The notes: a model not told the origin generated them from the sequence alone. A stretch of DNA of 64,000 bases from Paracoccus lutimaris (GCF_003337565.1 NZ_QPJL01000014.1:34848-98847); one strand, 5' to 3'. Counted from the stretch's first letter, positions 54,633 to 63,558 are shown. A program made the numbers and translations.

Positions 54633-55151
54633 ATGACCCCTCTGGGACACTGCCGGCTAATCCTGACACGACATGCGAAATCGTCCTGGGACGACCCGAC
54701 TCAGGCGGATCATGACCGTCCGCTGAACGAGCGTGGCCGCCGTTCGGCCCGCGAGTTGGGCGACTGGCTGGCCAGCCGGGGCTATGAGCCTGAAGAGGTC
54801 CTGTGCTCGACCGCGCTGCGCACCCGCGAGACCTGGGAACGCGCCGCCGCCGCGCCGCTTGAGGTGCGCCCGCTGGTGCGTTTTGAGCCGGGGCTTTATC
54901 ACGCCTCGCCCGAAAAGATGCTGCAGATGCTGCGCACGGCCTCGGCACCGACGGTGATGCTGCTGGGGCATAACCCGGGCATTGCCGAATTTGCCGCCAT
55001 GCTGCCGGCGCGGGTGCCGCTGGACCCGGATTTCCGCCGCTATCCCACCGCCGCGACGCTGGTCGTGGATTTCCAGATCGACAACTGGTCCGAGCTGCAC
55101 CCGGGCGAGGGCAGCGTGCTGGATTTCGTCCGCATCGATGGCCGGGGGTAA
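54633..55151 (+). CDS. SixA-like histidine phosphatase
   Basis: A 172-aa member of the histidine phosphatase superfamily. The catalytic LTRHAKSSWDD is at residues about 10-20 (the RHAKS form typical of SixA), further residues lie in CSTALRTRETW near 57, and the second His is in MLLGHNPGIAEF near 110. SixA removes phosphate from phosphohistidine in two-component or PTS proteins; the real substrate here is unknown. It stands alone between argB and a convergent kinase gene. Confidence 0.87.
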   Translation: MTPLGHCRLILTRHAKSSWDDPTQADHDRPLNERGRRSARELGDWLASRGYEPEEVLCSTALRTRETWERAAAAPLEVRPLVRFEPGLYHASPEKMLQMLRTASAPTVMLLGHNPGIAEFAAMLPARVPLDPDFRRYPTAATLVVDFQIDNWSELHPGEGSVLDFVRIDGRG

Positions 55152-55170
55152 GGGCCGGGATTGCCGGCCC
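55152..55170. terminator. Hairpin between convergent phosphatase and kinase genes
   Basis: Stem GGGCCGG/CCGGCCC with a 5-nt loop occupies most of the 26-nt spacer between the two stops. Likely a shared bidirectional terminator. Confidence 0.55.
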
Positions 55171-55177
55171 AAGGGCT

Positions 55178-56140
55178 CTAGACCCGCATTTCCGTGATCA
55201 TGCGGGCGGCGAACAGCCGCTCGACATCCTCGGCGCGGCACAGTTCGGTCGCGGGCGTCTGCACGGTGGCCGAGGCCGCTGCCGCCGCCAGCCCCAGCGC
55301 ATCGGCGACCGGCCAGCCCCGGGCATAGCCCAGCGTGAAGCCAGCCAGAAAGCTGTCGCCTGCGCCGACCTTGCTGACGATGGGCACGCGCGCGGCCTCG
55401 GCATGCCAGATGCCCTCATCTGTCGCGATGATATTGCCGTCGCGGCCCCGCGCCACGATCACCCCCCGCGCTGCGCCCGAGGCGACCAGGCTGGCGGCAA
55501 AACCGGCGGTGTCGGCGCGATAGGGCAGCGAACGCCCCGCCAGTCCCTCGGCCTCTTCGTCGTCCATGCGCAGGATCTCGACCCGGCGGTCGCGGGCGGT
55601 GGCGACGGTGGCCAGCGCCTCGCCAGAGGTATCGACGATCAGCCTTGCGCCATGGCCCTGCAGGCTTTCGGCCAGCATGGCGGCGAAGCTTGCCGGCACG
55701 CCGGGCGGGTTCGATCCCGACAGCACCACCAGCCCGCCCTTGGTGGCCGAGCGTGTCGCCAGTTCCAGCGCGCGGGCCACATCCGCATCCGACCATTCCG
55801 GCCCCGGCATGACGAAACGGAACTGCTGGCGCGCGGCGCGGTCGTCGGCGGTCAGGGATTGCCGCGTCTCGCCGGGTGCGGGCAGGGTCAGAAGCCTGAT
55901 CCCCGCCGCCTCAAGCATCCCGGCCATGCGCTGGCCGGTGCTGCCGCCAAGCGCGACCAGCGCGGTGCTGTCGCCGCCCATGTTGCGGATGGCGCGGCTG
56001 ACATTGATGCCGCCGCCGCCGGGATCGAAAGTGGGCGCCTCGCAGCGCAGCTTGACGTCCGGCACCACCCGCGCCGCCGAGGTCGAGATATCCAGCGCTG
56101 GGTTCAGCGTGATGGTCAGGATCGGGGCCTGATCCATCAT
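55178..56140 (-). CDS. PfkB-family kinase, 1-phosphofructokinase-like
   Basis: A 320-aa sugar kinase. ILTITLNPALDISTSAARVVPDVKLRC at the N-terminus and FDPGGGGINVSRAIRNMGG near 38 match the FruK/LacC/PfkB subgroup that acts on phosphosugars. The catalytic signature VSKVGAGDSFLAGFTLGYARG is near 255. Start is ATG 56140 (MMDQAP), overlapping the stop of the metallopeptidase gene upstream (ATGA); the longer frame is a shadow. No fru PTS genes accompany it, so a Pfk-B-like role in hexose metabolism is equally possible. Confidence 0.87.
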   Translation of the reverse strand: MMDQAPILTITLNPALDISTSAARVVPDVKLRCEAPTFDPGGGGINVSRAIRNMGGDSTALVALGGSTGQRMAGMLEAAGIRLLTLPAPGETRQSLTADDRAARQQFRFVMPGPEWSDADVARALELATRSATKGGLVVLSGSNPPGVPASFAAMLAESLQGHGARLIVDTSGEALATVATARDRRVEILRMDDEEAEGLAGRSLPYRADTAGFAASLVASGAARGVIVARGRDGNIIATDEGIWHAEAARVPIVSKVGAGDSFLAGFTLGYARGWPVADALGLAAAAASATVQTPATELCRAEDVERLFAARMITEMRV

Positions 56141-56544
56141 TCCCACCATTTGTCGATGGTGGCGATGTCCTCGTCCGACCAGCCGAAATGATGGGCGAAT
56201 TCGTGGATGACCACATGCGCGACCAGCGCCCCCAGCGTCACGTCGCCGCGCGCGGCCCATTCGTCCAGGATGGCGCGGCGAAACAGCCAGACCGTATCGG
56301 GGAAATGCTGCGGATCGCTGGACGATTTTTCCGTCATCGGCACGCCGTCATAAAGCCCGGTCAGCTCAAGCGGGTCGTCGATATCCAGCTCGTCCAGGAA
56401 CTCGTCGCTGGCGAGTTCCTCGATGCGCAGCACCACCTGCGCGGCGGGGCCGGCGAATTCCGGGGGCAGGCCGGCGATGGCCTTGCGGGCCAGTTCCTCG
56501 ATCACGCCGGTATCGGGGGCCGGGGCTTCTTTCCAGTCAACCAT
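56137..56544 (-). CDS. Small metallopeptidase family protein (zincin-like, HExxH)
   Basis: A 135-aa protein of the minimal zincin family (PF06262 type). HEFAHHFGWSDEDI at about residues 111-124 provides the HExxH zinc motif with a downstream acidic residue. The N-terminal half (LARKAIAGLPPEFAGPAAQVVLRIEEL) is a helical segment typical of the family. Biological substrates are unknown. It is the first gene of a two-gene unit with the PfkB kinase and is divergent from gltX. Confidence 0.87.
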   Translation of the reverse strand: MVDWKEAPAPDTGVIEELARKAIAGLPPEFAGPAAQVVLRIEELASDEFLDELDIDDPLELTGLYDGVPMTEKSSSDPQHFPDTVWLFRRAILDEWAARGDVTLGALVAHVVIHEFAHHFGWSDEDIATIDKWWE

Positions 56545-56621
56545 TTGCTTACCTCGTCTTTGGTCCCGATATGGACAAAAACCGGCGTTTGTGAAAGAGC
56601 GAAGCCGACAGGAGAACCTCC

Positions 56622-57947
56622 ATGACCATCACCCGCTTCGCCCCTTCGCCCACCGGCCATATCCATGTCGGGAACCTGCGCACCGCGCTGATGAACTACC
56701 TGATCGCCCGCAAGTCGGGCGGCACTTTCATCCTGCGCCTTGACGACACGGATCGCGAGCGCTCCAAGCAGGAATATGCCGATGGCATCCAGCGCGATCT
56801 GGACTGGCTGGGCCTGCATTGGGACCGGATCGAGCGCCAGTCGGACCGTCTGGACCGCTATGCCGAGGCCGCCGAGGGGCTGCGCCAGTCCGGCCGCCTT
56901 TACGAGGTCTTCGAGACCCCGACCGAGCTGGACCTGAAGCGCAAGAAGCAGCTCAACATGGGCAAGCCGCCGGTCTATGACCGCGCTGGACTGAATCTCT
57001 CGGCCGAGGATGTCGCGAAACTGCGTGCCGAGGGCCGTGAGGGCTATTGGCGTTTCCTGCTGGATCAGGAGCGGATCGAATGGCCGGACGGGATTCTGGG
57101 CGATATCTCGATCGACGCGGCTTCGGTTTCCGACCCGGTGCTGATCCGCGCCGACGGGCAGGTGCTTTACACATTCGCAAGCTCGGTCGATGACGCGGAT
57201 ATGGGCGTTACCCATATCGTGCGCGGCGCCGACCATGTGACCAATACCGCGACCCAGATCCAGATCATCCGCGCGCTGGGGGCCAACCCGCCTGCATTCG
57301 CGCATCACAGCCTGCTGACCGGCGCGCATGGCGAGGAACTGTCCAAGCGTCTTGGCGTCCTGGCGATCAAGGACCTGCGCGAAGCCGGCGTCGCGCCCGA
57401 GGCGCTGCTGTCGCTGATGGCGCGGCTGGGTTCCTCGCAGCCGGTCGAACTGCGCATGGATCTGGACACGCTGGCCGATGGGTTCGAACTGTCGCAGTTC
57501 GGCGCCTCGCCGACGAAATTCGACGCCGAGGACCTGTGGCCGCTGACCCGCGAGGCCAATCAGGCCCGCCCCTTCGAGGTGGTGCGGGACCGCATCGCGG
57601 CGCTTGGCGTGCCGGCGGGACTGGCGGAACGCTTCTGGCGCGTGGCCTCGCAGAACATCACCAAGCTGGACGATCTGGGCGGCTGGTGGGAGATATTCTC
57701 ACAGGGTGCCGAGCCGCAGATCGACCCCGAGGATGCCGAATTCATCACTGAAGCGATGAAGCTGCTGCCGCCGCCGCCCTATACCGATACCAGCTGGGCC
57801 GAGTTCACCACCGCGGTAAAGGATGCCACCGGCCGCAAGGGCAAGGGCCTGTTCATGCCGCTGCGCAAGGCCCTGACGGGTCAGGCGCATGGGCCGGACA
57901 TGTCGGACGTGATGCCGCTTTTGCAGGTCGTGCGCGCGCGCGGCTAA
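56622..57947 (+). CDS. gltX: Glutamate-tRNA ligase
   Basis: GltX, 441 aa, charges tRNA-Glu (and in many alphaproteobacteria one of two GltX copies also charges tRNA-Gln for later amidation). RFAPSPTGHIHVGNLRTAL near residue 5 contains the HIGH motif (GHIH), and GEELSKRLGVLAI near 235 contains the KMSKS equivalent. Length is on the short side (typical 440-480) but complete. AGGAG lies 9 nt before the ATG. Monocistronic, with a strong terminator downstream. Confidence 0.96.
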   Translation: MTITRFAPSPTGHIHVGNLRTALMNYLIARKSGGTFILRLDDTDRERSKQEYADGIQRDLDWLGLHWDRIERQSDRLDRYAEAAEGLRQSGRLYEVFETPTELDLKRKKQLNMGKPPVYDRAGLNLSAEDVAKLRAEGREGYWRFLLDQERIEWPDGILGDISIDAASVSDPVLIRADGQVLYTFASSVDDADMGVTHIVRGADHVTNTATQIQIIRALGANPPAFAHHSLLTGAHGEELSKRLGVLAIKDLREAGVAPEALLSLMARLGSSQPVELRMDLDTLADGFELSQFGASPTKFDAEDLWPLTREANQARPFEVVRDRIAALGVPAGLAERFWRVASQNITKLDDLGGWWEIFSQGAEPQIDPEDAEFITEAMKLLPPPPYTDTSWAEFTTAVKDATGRKGKGLFMPLRKALTGQAHGPDMSDVMPLLQVVRARG

Positions 57948-57975
57948 GCCCGCGCCCCAGGTCCCAAGGTTTGCA

Positions 57976-58003
57976 ACGGCCCCCGCAGCATCGCGGGGGC
58001 CGT
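57976..58003 (+). terminator. Terminator of gltX
   Basis: A perfect 11-bp stem ACGGCCCCCGC/GCGGGGGCCGT with a 6-nt loop, 28 nt after the gltX stop, followed by TCGCGTTTCGG. A strong GC hairpin with a weak T-tract. Confidence 0.75.
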
Positions 58004-58184
58004 TCGCGTTTCGGCGGATGACTCCGCGTCCCGGCCCGGCGGCATTGCCGTGCGGGCAGGCCCATGCTTTGGTCGGGTCAGGCCGGGATGGATGATGGCT
58101 GGCAATTGCCAAACAGGCCGTATGGGCAGACACTCGAATGGCGATATCGCGGGAATTCGGCGGATCACCTCGAGGGAGTTACCC

Positions 58185-58913
58185 ATGGCACAGGATACCG
58201 ACGTCATCGTCCAGCCCGGATCGGTCCAGAGCGACCCATCAGTTCATATCGAGGTCAGCAAGAACGGCCCCTACATCGTCAGGGGCGCGCCTGCGCTGCA
58301 TGTTCAGGTCATCGTGGCCAACGAGGCCGGAAATTCCTGGGCCTATCAGCAGGGACAGGAATTTGCCGTCAAGGACGGAACCGCGCTGTGCCGCTGTGGC
58401 CATTCGAAGAAGAAGCCCTATTGCGATGGCTCGCATCTGCGTGCCGGCGTCGATCTGACCGAAACCGCGACCTTCCAGCCGATGCTTGAGGGCGCCGAGG
58501 AAATCGACGGCCCCAATTACAGCCTGACCGACAACGAGGCCTATTGCGCCTTTGCGCGCTTTTGCGACAACGGCAACCGGATCTGGAACGAGGTCCAGAT
58601 GCCGGGGGAACAGCATGAAAAGCTGGCGGCCTACATGGCCCATCAATGCCCGTCCGGCCGCCTGCTGATCTGGGACCGCGCGACGCGGATGCCGGTCGAG
58701 GCACCGCTGCCGGTCTCATTGTCGCTTCTGGAGGATCCGGCCGAGTCGGTCAGCGGCCCGCTGGTCCTGCGTGGCGGCATCCGGGTGCAAAGCGCCAGCG
58801 GCGCAAGCTACGAGATTCGCAATCGCCAGACGCTGTGCCGCTGCGGTGCCTCGTCAAACAAGCCCTTTTGCGATGGCAGCCACGCCTCGATCGGGTTCCG
58901 CGACGGGTTGTAA
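58185..58913 (+). CDS. Double CDGSH iron-sulfur protein
   Basis: A 242-aa protein with two CDGSH-type [2Fe-2S] motifs: CRCGHSKKKPYCDGSH near residue 70 and CRCGASSNKPFCDGSH near 218, each with the three Cys and one His ligands. Between them is a middle domain (LTDNEAYCAFARFCDNGNRIWNEV ... AHQCPSGRLLIWDR) with further cysteines, as in Fer4_19-like divergent ferredoxin domains. Soluble, with no signal peptide. Start is ATG 58185 behind GAGGGAG; the longer open frame is not supported. A redox or iron-sulfur transfer role is likely; partners are unknown. Confidence 0.88.
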   Translation: MAQDTDVIVQPGSVQSDPSVHIEVSKNGPYIVRGAPALHVQVIVANEAGNSWAYQQGQEFAVKDGTALCRCGHSKKKPYCDGSHLRAGVDLTETATFQPMLEGAEEIDGPNYSLTDNEAYCAFARFCDNGNRIWNEVQMPGEQHEKLAAYMAHQCPSGRLLIWDRATRMPVEAPLPVSLSLLEDPAESVSGPLVLRGGIRVQSASGASYEIRNRQTLCRCGASSNKPFCDGSHASIGFRDGL

Positions 58914-59000
58914 GGGGCGCGGCTGACCATCGCGATGGACCGAAGGCCGGGCATGGATTAACTTTCAACCTGGGATATCCAGTTCGGGCAGGGCAGCACC

Positions 59001-59939
59001 ATGTCGGTCATCCGGTTTTCCACGCGCGATATCGACGAAAGCCTGCGCAAGGAAATGGTCGATGCGCTGTATAACGATCATGTTCGCACCTCGGTCGATT
59101 TTCAGGCGGGCGGCCCGGCCGAGGTCGATATCCGGCTGCGAACCGTGGCGGGTGTTCATCTGGCCTCTGCCAACACCACGCCCGTGACGCTTGTCACGCC
59201 CGCCGACGAGGACGGCCTGCTCTATCTCAGCTTTGCCGGCGGCAATGGCGTGCATGATGCCCGCCGCGAGGACCTGATCTTTCGGTCTGGCGATGTCAAC
59301 GTGATGCGGCGGGACCGCGGGACCGTCACCACCCTTGCCGAGCGCTGCTCATGCCTGAGCATCGCAATGCCGCATTCGGCGATCCTTGACCGCATTGCCT
59401 CGCCCGACAGCCTTTTCCAGACCAGAACCCTTCGCGATCCCGCAAGCCATCTGCTGTTCAGCTATGCCGTGTCGCTTCTGCACAGCGAGGCGGTGATCTC
59501 CGACGCCGAGCAGGCGGTTTATGCCGGGCATCTGATGGATCTGGCGGTCCTGATGCTGGGGGCGAAAGGTGACAGCGACGAGCAGGCGCGCCGCAATGGC
59601 GGGCGCGCGGGTCGGCGGCGCGCGCTTAAGGCAGATATCGCCGCGCATCTCTCTGACCCCTGCCTGACGCTTGGCTGGCTGGCGAAAAGACATGGCGTCA
59701 GCGTGTCGTATATACGTGCATTGTTCTATGAAGAGGGGACCAGTTTCACCGATCATGTGACCGCTGCCCGGCTTGACCATGTCCATGGCCTGCTGCGCGA
59801 TCCCCGCTACAGGCATCATACCATCGCCACCATCGCCCTGATGGCCGGGTTTGGTGATATTTCATGGTTCAATCAGGTTTTCCGGCGGCGCTTTCTGGCG
59901 ACGCCCTCGGAGATCCGCGACAGTTTCGCCGCCGAGTGA
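59001..59939 (+). CDS. AraC-family transcriptional regulator
   Basis: A 312-aa regulator. The C-terminal 100 residues form the double helix-turn-helix of AraC/XylS proteins: ADIAAHLSDPCLTLGWLAKRHGVSVSYIRALFYEEGTSF, then IATIALMAGFGDISWFNQVFRRRFLATPSEIR. The N-terminal about 180 residues are a cupin-like sensing domain of the AraC_binding_2 type (VDFQAGGPAEVDIRLRTVAGVHL; FRSGDVNVMRRDRGTVTT). A poly-basic linker (RRNGGRAGRRRALK) joins the two. It is followed by the RTX gene, but no operator is recognised. Confidence 0.9.
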   Translation: MSVIRFSTRDIDESLRKEMVDALYNDHVRTSVDFQAGGPAEVDIRLRTVAGVHLASANTTPVTLVTPADEDGLLYLSFAGGNGVHDARREDLIFRSGDVNVMRRDRGTVTTLAERCSCLSIAMPHSAILDRIASPDSLFQTRTLRDPASHLLFSYAVSLLHSEAVISDAEQAVYAGHLMDLAVLMLGAKGDSDEQARRNGGRAGRRRALKADIAAHLSDPCLTLGWLAKRHGVSVSYIRALFYEEGTSFTDHVTAARLDHVHGLLRDPRYRHHTIATIALMAGFGDISWFNQVFRRRFLATPSEIRDSFAAE

Positions 59940-60084
59940 TACCGGTCGTGCGCCCGGCGGCTCGCGCAGGTTCGGCGCGCTGCGGGCACCCGCGACTATC
60001 CCAAAACCCTGATAAATTCCCCAAGCCAGAGTGATTGGCGTGGTGTAGGCTTGTTTCCCATAAGTCCGTGTATTTGAGGGTATC

Positions 60085-61665
60085 ATGGCGCGCGATGCGA
60101 ACGGAAACAACGATGGCACCAATGGCTCTGACGTTCTTTGGGGCAGGGCGCTGGTGCTGTCCAATGGTTCATACGACAATTATTCTGATATTGATTCCCT
60201 AAATGTGTATAACGCCTTGCGGGGTTTTGGCGGCAACGACTTAATTTATTGCGACCTCTATTATGATGGCAGTGACGCGACCGAAGGCGATGTGGCCTAT
60301 GGTGGCGATGGCGATGACTATATCTACGGCGACTGCGGAACCGACGAACCGGGATGGCAGACAAGCACGAACGGCGCCTCGGACGTGCTGTACGGGGATG
60401 CCGGGAATGATCACCTTTATGGCCAGTATGGCGGCGACGGCCTTTTTGGCGGCACCGGTCACGACATTCTGGTTGGTGGGCTCGGCGCGGACAACCTGCA
60501 TGGTGGCGATGGCCACGACATTCTTTGGGCGGGTGTAGAGGGCGATACGACGCTTGACACCCTTGGCAACACGCTGTTCGGCGATGCGGGGCAGGATACG
60601 CTACATGGCAGCAGCGGCATTGATGTGATGGATGGCGGTGACGACTCTGATCGTCTGTTCTGCTGGGGTGGTGACGACAATGTCGATGGCGGCAACGGTT
60701 CGGACATAATCTATGGCGGCGACGGCAATGATTATCTTGACGGTGGCGGCTATTATGCGACGGCGGAAGGCGACCTGGGCGATATAGTCGATGGCGGCAA
60801 CGGCAACGATTCGCTCTTTGGCTATTCGGGCAACGACCGGCTTGTGGGCGGGGCCGGCAACGATACGCTGAGCGGTGGCATCGGCAATGATATCTACAAT
60901 GGCGGCGAAGGCGCTGACGTCTTTCGCTGTTCGAGCGGCGGCAACGACTACTATGTTTTCGGTGCCGGTGACCGGTTCGAATGGGAATATACAGATGACG
61001 GTATCGACCAGATCCAATCCGCGATCTCGTATTCGCTTGGCCAGTATCATGAAAACCTGACGCTGTCCGGTACGGCGGTCACGGGGAATGGTAATGGCCT
61101 TGCCAATATGATCGCCGGCAACGTCGGCAATAACATCCTGCGCGGGCTGGGGGGTGATGATGTACTCTATGGCGGCGGCGGTGAAGACCAGCTGAACGGT
61201 GGCACCGGCAGTGATCGGCTTCAGGGCGGCTCGAACAACGACATCCTCGTCGGAGACCTTGGTGCCGACCGCCTCAATGGTGAAATCGGAAACGACCGGC
61301 TTGACGGAGGCGCGGGCTTCGATGTCCTGACGGGCGGGCTTGGTCGGGATACCTTCGTCTTTCGAAATGCGCCGGTCTCAGCCAATCGCGACATTGTCAG
61401 TGATTTCAACCGGGTGGATGACAGCATCGCCCTGGAAAACGGCGTATTCACGGCGCTTGGTGCGGCTGGCGCCCTTGGCGCCGCGCTGTTCAAGACCGTC
61501 GGCACGGGCAACGCCACCGTCGATGCCAGCGACAGGGTGATCTATGATGCCAGAACTGGTGCGCTGTATTATGATTCCGATGGCTCCGGCGCTACGGCAC
61601 GGCAGCAGATCGCCCTGCTGGATCCTGGTCTTGGCCTGACAGTCGCGGACTTTTTCGTCATCTGA
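60085..61665 (+). CDS. RTX-type calcium-binding protein, probable type I secretion substrate
   Basis: A 526-aa protein made almost entirely of hemolysin-type nonapeptide repeats (GGxGxDxxx, for example YGGDGDDYIYGD, VGGLGADNLHGGDGHDILW, GGNGSDIIYGGDGNDYLDGG), which fold into calcium-loaded beta-rolls. Two repeat blocks (about 45-310 and 345-425) are separated by a FGAGDRFEWEYTDDGIDQIQSAISYSL-type segment. The C-terminal domain (DTFVFRNAP... DIVSDFNRVDDSIAL ... GLTVADFFVI) is the usual peptidase-M10-like secretion region, with no N-terminal signal. No recognisable enzyme domain and no HlyB/HlyD genes are in the window. Base use is less GC-biased than in its neighbours, suggesting acquisition. 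GAGGGT precedes the ATG. Confidence 0.92.
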   Translation: MARDANGNNDGTNGSDVLWGRALVLSNGSYDNYSDIDSLNVYNALRGFGGNDLIYCDLYYDGSDATEGDVAYGGDGDDYIYGDCGTDEPGWQTSTNGASDVLYGDAGNDHLYGQYGGDGLFGGTGHDILVGGLGADNLHGGDGHDILWAGVEGDTTLDTLGNTLFGDAGQDTLHGSSGIDVMDGGDDSDRLFCWGGDDNVDGGNGSDIIYGGDGNDYLDGGGYYATAEGDLGDIVDGGNGNDSLFGYSGNDRLVGGAGNDTLSGGIGNDIYNGGEGADVFRCSSGGNDYYVFGAGDRFEWEYTDDGIDQIQSAISYSLGQYHENLTLSGTAVTGNGNGLANMIAGNVGNNILRGLGGDDVLYGGGGEDQLNGGTGSDRLQGGSNNDILVGDLGADRLNGEIGNDRLDGGAGFDVLTGGLGRDTFVFRNAPVSANRDIVSDFNRVDDSIALENGVFTALGAAGALGAALFKTVGTGNATVDASDRVIYDARTGALYYDSDGSGATARQQIALLDPGLGLTVADFFVI

Positions 61666-62211
61666 GAGGTGGCAGCCGAGCGCAAAGAGCAATGCGGTTC
61701 TCGGCGCTGCTTCCTCGCAACCAGAATGCGGGCAACGATCATTCCAGGTCGTTGTTCCGCCAAGTGATCCTGCGGGCCATATCCCGCGTGGCGTCCGCTG
61801 CGCACCATCCACACGGCTCTGAGCAGAGCACCTGCCGGTCTCAGCGGCGGTTGATCTGCTCCGCCGCCGGCGACCGGTTGTGACTGAGCAGCAGATCCGC
61901 GCTGGCCCTATCGAGGCCCTGTCCCCGAGCCGATCCCGACGGCGTAGGTTGGCCGATGCCGCGTGATCTTCTGCTTGGCCACCTCGACGTAACCATACTG
62001 ATGATCCCGTTCGGCGATGGCACGCCCGAATATCATGATCGGTGACAGGCATGCAAAGTGCCGCCCATGCCATGGTCGCAACCTGCGTCCGCAACAGCAC
62101 CGCGTTTCTGCATCCTGTGACATTCGATGCGCCCCTAGGCCGGATCGACATTCAGGATGTCCCACGGTGACTTTGGTTGGTTCATAGGGCACCGTGTTTG
62201 GATCACCGAGT
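61666..62211. other. Degenerate accessory DNA, no recognisable gene
   Basis: About 545 nt after the RTX gene contain several overlapping frames but nothing I recognise. One minus-strand frame (61908-62657) remains open for 249 codons but mostly lies opposite the transposase remnant. The stretch is best seen as decayed mobile-element or spacer DNA. Confidence 0.5.
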
Positions 62212-62716
62212 TCAGGATAGCGCCGAAGCGCTACGAGCTGAGCGACGCCCAATAGGTACGGATCGCGCTGAATTTGCTCGGACAGATCGGTGATCCCAAC
62301 TGATCCGGAAGCAACAACCGCCTGCTCGTAAGCTGTTGTCTTTGGGTCCTGCGCTCGGGCGCGCATTGGTGTGACCTGCCGGAGCGCTATGGGAAGCGGC
62401 AATTCATCCATCGCTGGGTCGGCCGCTGGTGCCATGTCCGGGCCTGGCAGCGGGTGTTCGAGGCGCCATCCGAGGACTGCGACAACCGGTATCTGATGAT
62501 CGGCAGCATCGTTGTCCGGATGCACCAGCAGGCGACGGCCGGAAAAGGGCGGCGGAATCAGGCGCTGAGGCGTTCCCGAGGTGGACTGACCACCGAGATC
62601 CACATGCTGGCTGATGCGCTCGGGCGACCGCTGCGGTTTCTGGTTGCACCCGGCCAAGCGGGTGACATCACTGCCGTGCCTGCCCTACTCGGGTGCCAGC
62701 AGGGCAGGCCGTGCTA
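62212..62716 (+). pseudogene. IS5-family (IS427-type) transposase, 5' part, decayed and interrupted
   Basis: On + the text RYELSDAQ, an in-frame TAG where Trp is expected, then a frameshift near 62300 and RLLVSCCLWVLRSGAHWCDLPERYGK follow the N-terminal IS427-type pattern (LSDxQW ... DNRLFxxAVLWxLRxGxxWRDLPERFG). It continues with EAPSEDCDNRYLMIGSIVVRMHQQ and RSRGGLTTEIHMLADALGRPLRFL, containing the first catalytic Asp region. It stops at 62716, where another IS is inserted; the reading resumes at 63561. A nonsense codon, a frameshift and the insertion make it non-functional. Confidence 0.85.
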
Positions 62717-62730
62717 GGGGGTGTCTTCAT

Positions 62731-63168
62731 TTAGGAGAGCCAAGCCATTGCGCAGGCGATGGAGACGAAGGCTCCGAAGGCGGCGAGGGTTTTCTCGACG
62801 CGCAGGGCGACCCGACGGAAGCGTTTGATGCGGTTGAAGAAACACTCGACAAGATGGCGCTTCTAATAGAGCTCCCAGTCGATCGGGCGGCGCCTTGCGC
62901 GGCTCCTGTTGCGCTTGATATGCGCCTCTGCCTGCAACGTCTCGGCAATGAAACCGCGCAGCGCTTCGGTGTCATAGCCGGAAACGGCGATGACATGGCC
63001 GACACCCACGAGCCCCGCGATCAGCCCTTCGGCCTGTGGGCTGTCGGCCCATTGCCCGGGGGTGAGTTCGAAGCGGATCGGCAGGCCGAGCGCATCGACA
63101 GCGGCATGGATCTTCGTCGTCAACCCGCTGCGGGACCGACCGATTGCACGAGCTTCAAGCCCCCCTTT
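62731..63168 (-). pseudogene. IS427-type transposase orfB, interrupted by a TAG codon
   Basis: The second frame of the resident IS transposase: AKGGLEARAIGRSRSGLTTKIHAAVDALGLPIRF ... VSGYDTEALRGFIAE, ending with WELY and TAG at 62865-62863. The same frame continues beyond the stop with KRHLVECFFNRIKRFRRVALRVEKTLAAFGAFVSIA to TAA at 62731, which is the conserved C-terminal catalytic segment (E in LVECFFNRIKRFRR). So the nonsense codon removes the last catalytic residue. It is joined to orfA by a -1 shift at the A4G6 run near 63160-63169. Confidence 0.82.
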
Positions 63169-63524
63169 TGCGAGGTTGCGTCCGCATGCACCTTGCAGAT
63201 CGTCGCGTCCACCAAAACGTATTCGAAGTCGAGATCTGTCGCCAAGGATTTGAAAAGATTGTACAACACGCCCATCAGGGTCCAGCGCCGGAACCGACAA
63301 TGCACCGTCCGCCAGTTGCCGAGTTCAGCCGGCAGGTCTCGCCAGGGCGAGGCCGTGCGCGCCAACCACAGCACCGCATCCACAAACAGCCGGTTGTCGG
63401 CCCCGCTGCAGCCGCGATCCCCCTTTTTGCCGGGAAGAAGCGGCTCAATCCGCGTCCACTGCGCGTCCGTCAGGCTTCGTCCGCTCAAGATCGCCGCCGT
63501 TTTCGATCTTGAATCAGAACTCAC
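63120..63524 (-). CDS. IS427-type transposase orfA
   Basis: A 134-codon frame from GTG 63524: LTDAQWTRIEPLLPGKKGDRGCSGADNRLFVDAVLWLARTASPWRDLPAELGNWRTVHCRFRRW, the N-terminal half of an IS5/IS427 transposase, with LVDATICKVHADAT carrying the first catalytic Asp. It then reads AAAAGGGGGG (minus strand, 63169-63160), a run of the kind used for -1 frameshifting in this IS group; the orfB frame is exactly -1 relative to orfA. The product on its own ends after LKLVQSVGPAAG. Confidence 0.85.
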   Translation of the reverse strand: MSSDSRSKTAAILSGRSLTDAQWTRIEPLLPGKKGDRGCSGADNRLFVDAVLWLARTASPWRDLPAELGNWRTVHCRFRRWTLMGVLYNLFKSLATDLDFEYVLVDATICKVHADATSQKGGLKLVQSVGPAAG

Positions 63525-63558
63525 ACGAATTGGGAATCCGCTAAATGAAGACGCCCTC

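Larger units (their letters stand above)
62717..63558 (-). mobile_element. Insertion sequence, IS5 family IS427 type, 842 bp
   Basis: Terminal inverted repeats GGGGGTGTCTTCATTTAG (62717-62734) and the complement of GAGGGCGTCTTCATTTAG (63541-63558) match at 16 of 18 positions. A TA duplication flanks it (62715-62716 and 63559-63560). Removing the element and one TA restores GTGCTAGCGGACAAAGCC, which reads VLADKA in the host transposase. Length and two-frame transposase fit the IS427 group. Confidence 0.9.

Noticed and set aside
60085..61665. CRISPR array or tandem DNA repeat in the RTX gene
   Set aside because: The periodicity is at the protein level (nonapeptides) with diverged codons; there are no conserved direct repeats with unique spacers anywhere in the window.
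61908..62657. A 249-codon minus-strand frame downstream of the RTX gene
   Set aside because: Its larger part lies opposite the decayed transposase, and the text resembles no family I know.
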